NCBI GenBank assembly: GCA_040392005.1
Contig: JBEBWT010000007.1
Coordinates: 15,531 to 79,530 of the forward strand
Length of the DNA stretch: 64,000 nucleotides
Direction of reading: 5' to 3'
Origin: DASRQK01 sp040392005
GTDB lineage: Bacteria > Bacteroidota > Bacteroidia > Sphingobacteriales > Sphingobacteriaceae
In this document: positions 61,821-64,000 of the stretch, one piece after another
How positions within the stretch are numbered: position 1 is the first letter of the stretch
Layout: the number at the start of each line of letters is the position of its first letter
Translations under genes and position numbers: made by a program
Notes under the pieces: generated by a model
The model's database searches: none
What the model saw: only the letters and a program-made list of their open reading frames with translations
Told to the model about the DNA's origin: nothing

Positions 61821-64000
61821 TTATTTCCTGTTGATCCGCGCCACTTTCCGGATCAGCAGGCCATTATCGGCCACCCCTTCGATCACTACGGTATAAGTGG
61901 TTCTGGTATCGGCGGAGTAGAAATCAAATCCGGCCTGTCCGTTGGATGGGATTTTGACGTCGGGATTCCAATAAATGGTGGTGCGGAGATCGGGTTCCTT
62001 TCTGTTTCGCTGTTCAGTAGTTTCATATGTGGGCGAATAAAACTCAACCGGTTCCTGTAGGCCCAGAGGGTTCACTACGCGAATATTTTCCCGTTGATAT
62101 TTCTGGAATCGGCTTGGGGTCAATCCTTTTTTGGTGGTGATCACGATAGCTCCTCTTGGGCCATCTCTTCCTAACAATACGCTTGCGGCTCCCCGCCCTT
62201 TAATGATTCCTACTCGCTCAATATTGAACGGATCGATAATATCGTCGATGTTGGTTACATTGTTGATGATGATGTCATCGATGATCAATACCATATTATT
62301 GATCATCTCCTGGTTGAGGTTGAGGTATGGTATATATTTCAAAGCATCCGACAGGTTCATGGGCTGGAGTTCTTCGAGTTGTTCGGAAGTCAGTACATCT
62401 CTTTTTTCCTTTGGCATGTAATAGGAGAAGCTCTGCCCCGCCAGCGGGTCTCGTTTGGCATCGACCTGTACCTCTTCGATCTCTATTTCCCTCAGCCCGT
62501 ACCTGGAGTTGTGCCGTATGGCCTTTTCGATCAGGTAGGCCTGCTGTGCCAGAGTCTGCCCCGCAGATTGGAGGGCCCCTCCGTCCGCATTGGCCGCACC
62601 GGTTCCGGGCGGACGCCTGGGCGGCATGAAGGCTGCTGCTGTACCGGGGGCGGGCGGGAAAATTTCCTTTTCGATGGTGAGCCGTGGATGGTTGCGCCAT
62701 TTGGGCGTCTCTGCCTGTACGACAAAGGTGAGGCTGTCGGCGAACTCGAGCCCCCCAAAGGCAAAGCGGCCCAGGGAGTCCGTGACTGTTTCATCCGAGT
62801 AGTCCGTCTGCCAGGAGAAGATGGATACCTTTCTGTCCGGGATGGGCCGTCCCCTGGATCCATCGGTAGTGACCGTGCCCCGGATGGTCAGACCCGGCAG
62901 GGCTATGGCGGCAGGTTGTTCGTACCGTTGCCGGATCACTTCGGGGATATTGTACCGTCTCCATCCGTGGGTCATCATGAGGATGTCCAGAGCCTGCCTG
63001 TTTTCCTCTTTGAGGTAATATGCCGGATCGGGAATGTACCCCCTGAGTTCGGACCCCAGCAGGATGGTGGCCAGAATGTCCTGCTCCCTGTCTTGCGCCA
63101 CGTCCGTGTCGTCGGTGACCGCCACGGAGAAAGCTCCGGACAGAGGGTTTCCTGCGTCATCGGTGAGCTTAACGGAGGCTTTCACAGGGCTTCTGGGGCC
63201 GTAAGTGTCCTTGTCGGTGGAGAAGGCCAGCCTGGCATCATCGTTGCTGCGGCAGAACACCAGCCGCTCGCTCAGCGGATTGGCACCCGCATCCAGCAGC
63301 AGTACCTGCACCACCCCGGAGGGGAAGTCCGTGGTCTCAAAGGCGATGCCCTCATAATTGTCGTCCCAGGGTTCCATGTAGTGTACCATCCCCCTTGTGT
63401 GCAGCAGCAGGTACAGTGGGGTACTGGTATCGGTGCCCGGGGATCGCAGCACGGATACCTGCAGTTCCCCGGCAGTCAATCGGGTTTGCAGGGCAACCGC
63501 TCCGGTCTCTGCCTCCGGCAGGGCAAACTCTCTGCCGGCCCCGTCAGCACCCGTCCCAGCCGTACCGTCAGCAGGCTCTCCCACCAGGACATACTGCCTG
63601 TCCTTTAGCGGGGTGAATTCAAAGCGGCCCATGCCGCCGTGCAGGGTTTCTACGGGTCCATAGTCCCGTCCCTGCCGGTCCATCAGCCTGCCTTTGACCT
63701 CGGCCGGGGATCCGTCCGGGTAGAGGGCCTTGAATGCGACCCTGTTCTCCGCTCCCTCCACGAGGTACCCACCTTCGGGAAAGAAGGAGAGGGCATAAGT
63801 ATCCCCGGGGGCTGTCCCGGTCATATCTCTGGTTCCCGGCTTTGAGGGGGCGGAGCCTAACAGTTGGATCTTTTTGTGAAAAACCGGGCTGCCGTGGTTC
63901 CCCATAGTAGCCGCCGCTGATTCCCTGTCCGTATAAGCTCTAAGGACGTAATCACCGCCAGTGAGGCCCGGGTCCAGATCGAGCCTTCCGCTGAATGCTC
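61821..64000 (-). CDS. Large exported protein with TonB-plug domain, 5' end outside window
   Basis: The frame is open to the window edge, so at least 726 residues are visible and the N terminus is missing. The upstream part reads FSGRLDLDPGLTGGDYVLRAYTD, a macroglobulin-like (MG2-type) beta domain, and further such domains follow. Next come a carboxypeptidase-regulatory-like domain (LTIRGTVTTDGSRGRPIPDRKVSIF) and a TonB-receptor plug-like domain near the end (SDALKYIPYLNLN; ERVGIIKGRGAASVLLGRDGPRGAIVITTKKG). No beta-barrel follows. Such proteins are common in Bacteroidetes and probably sit in the periplasm or outer membrane. An internal ATG at 63905 is not the start. Confidence 0.85.
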   Translation of the reverse strand, partial: AFSGRLDLDPGLTGGDYVLRAYTDRESAAATMGNHGSPVFHKKIQLLGSAPSKPGTRDMTGTAPGDTYALSFFPEGGYLVEGAENRVAFKALYPDGSPAEVKGRLMDRQGRDYGPVETLHGGMGRFEFTPLKDRQYVLVGEPADGTAGTGADGAGREFALPEAETGAVALQTRLTAGELQVSVLRSPGTDTSTPLYLLLHTRGMVHYMEPWDDNYEGIAFETTDFPSGVVQVLLLDAGANPLSERLVFCRSNDDARLAFSTDKDTYGPRSPVKASVKLTDDAGNPLSGAFSVAVTDDTDVAQDREQDILATILLGSELRGYIPDPAYYLKEENRQALDILMMTHGWRRYNIPEVIRQRYEQPAAIALPGLTIRGTVTTDGSRGRPIPDRKVSIFSWQTDYSDETVTDSLGRFAFGGLEFADSLTFVVQAETPKWRNHPRLTIEKEIFPPAPGTAAAFMPPRRPPGTGAANADGGALQSAGQTLAQQAYLIEKAIRHNSRYGLREIEIEEVQVDAKRDPLAGQSFSYYMPKEKRDVLTSEQLEELQPMNLSDALKYIPYLNLNQEMINNMVLIIDDIIINNVTNIDDIIDPFNIERVGIIKGRGAASVLLGRDGPRGAIVITTKKGLTPSRFQKYQRENIRVVNPLGLQEPVEFYSPTYETTEQRNRKEPDLRTTIYWNPDVKIPSNGQAGFDFYSADTRTTYTVVIEGVADNGLLIRKVARINRK

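Noticed and set aside
62379..63608. 409-codon open frame on the plus strand opposite the TonB-plug gene
   Set aside because: The minus-strand frame has clear domains and continues to the window edge; the GC-rich composition keeps the opposite frame open.

Overview
The window reads as chromosomal DNA from a member of the Bacteroidetes, of the Chitinophagales/Saprospirales type rather than a gut Bacteroides. This is inferred from several signs: many lipoproteins and secreted proteins ending their leaders in FAQ/SAQ/SC, DUF4369-TlpA and Ig-like lipoproteins, a TonB-plug protein with carboxypeptidase-like domains, a fused E1 alpha/beta oxoacid dehydrogenase next to a paa cluster, few Shine-Dalgarno sequences, and several TAnnTTTG (-7) promoter boxes. 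I saw no rRNA, tRNA, insertion sequence or CRISPR array.

Layout. 1-5.8 kb: the end of cysS, a secreted NTF2-like protein, a SurA-type chaperone and acetyl-CoA synthetase. 5.8-11.7 kb: a complete seven-gene Mrp Na+/H+ antiporter operon (mrpABCDEFG, minus strand). 11.8-14.5 kb: a PhnA-domain protein and two lipoproteins, separated by strong perfect hairpins. 14.6-19.2 kb: thiL-nadA facing nadB and a gamma-carbonic anhydrase across a 441-bp AT-rich gap that carries two perfect DnaA boxes. 19.3-30.8 kb: a long minus-strand block (Ig-like lipoprotein, mnmG, ABC-F ATPase, TlpA, two TPM proteins, LemA, dienelactone hydrolase, ABC exporter). Two perfect 16-bp parS-like palindromes sit just upstream of mnmG. 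DnaA boxes, parS sites and mnmG together make 17-23 kb a candidate replication-origin region.

30.9-45.9 kb: a plus-strand aerobic phenylacetate pathway. A COG2509 flavoprotein and a fused two-oxoacid dehydrogenase E1 precede paaE, A, B, C, D, G, H, I, J, Y, Z and an enoyl-CoA hydratase. The multicomponent epoxidase (PaaABCE, with PaaD) makes ring-1,2-epoxyphenylacetyl-CoA, PaaG isomerises it to the oxepin, PaaZ opens and oxidises it, and PaaF/PaaH/PaaJ complete beta-oxidation to acetyl-CoA and succinyl-CoA. No phenylacetate-CoA ligase (paaK) is present, which suggests the E1 enzyme may feed in phenylacetyl-CoA from phenylpyruvate.

45.9-48.3 kb: a Fic-type AMPylase and hemW diverge across a spacer holding five TTGCAA-type sites spaced exactly 20 bp apart. 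48.4-58.1 kb: a surface-polysaccharide locus. Two inward-facing Stealth phosphotransferase genes flank an AT-rich island (a 5'-shortened O-antigen ligase-like gene, a frameshifted HExxH lipoprotein and two small paralogous proteins). These are followed by UDP-xylose synthase-like, galE and rfbB genes. 58.2-60.3 kb: yicC, gmk and nadD. 60.4-64 kb (minus): DUF937, DUF4197 and the 3' part of a large TonB-plug protein that runs off the window.

The least explained structures are the phased TTGCAA array, the putative origin with parS sites, and a recurring pattern of imperfect direct repeats that cross the stop codons of several genes.
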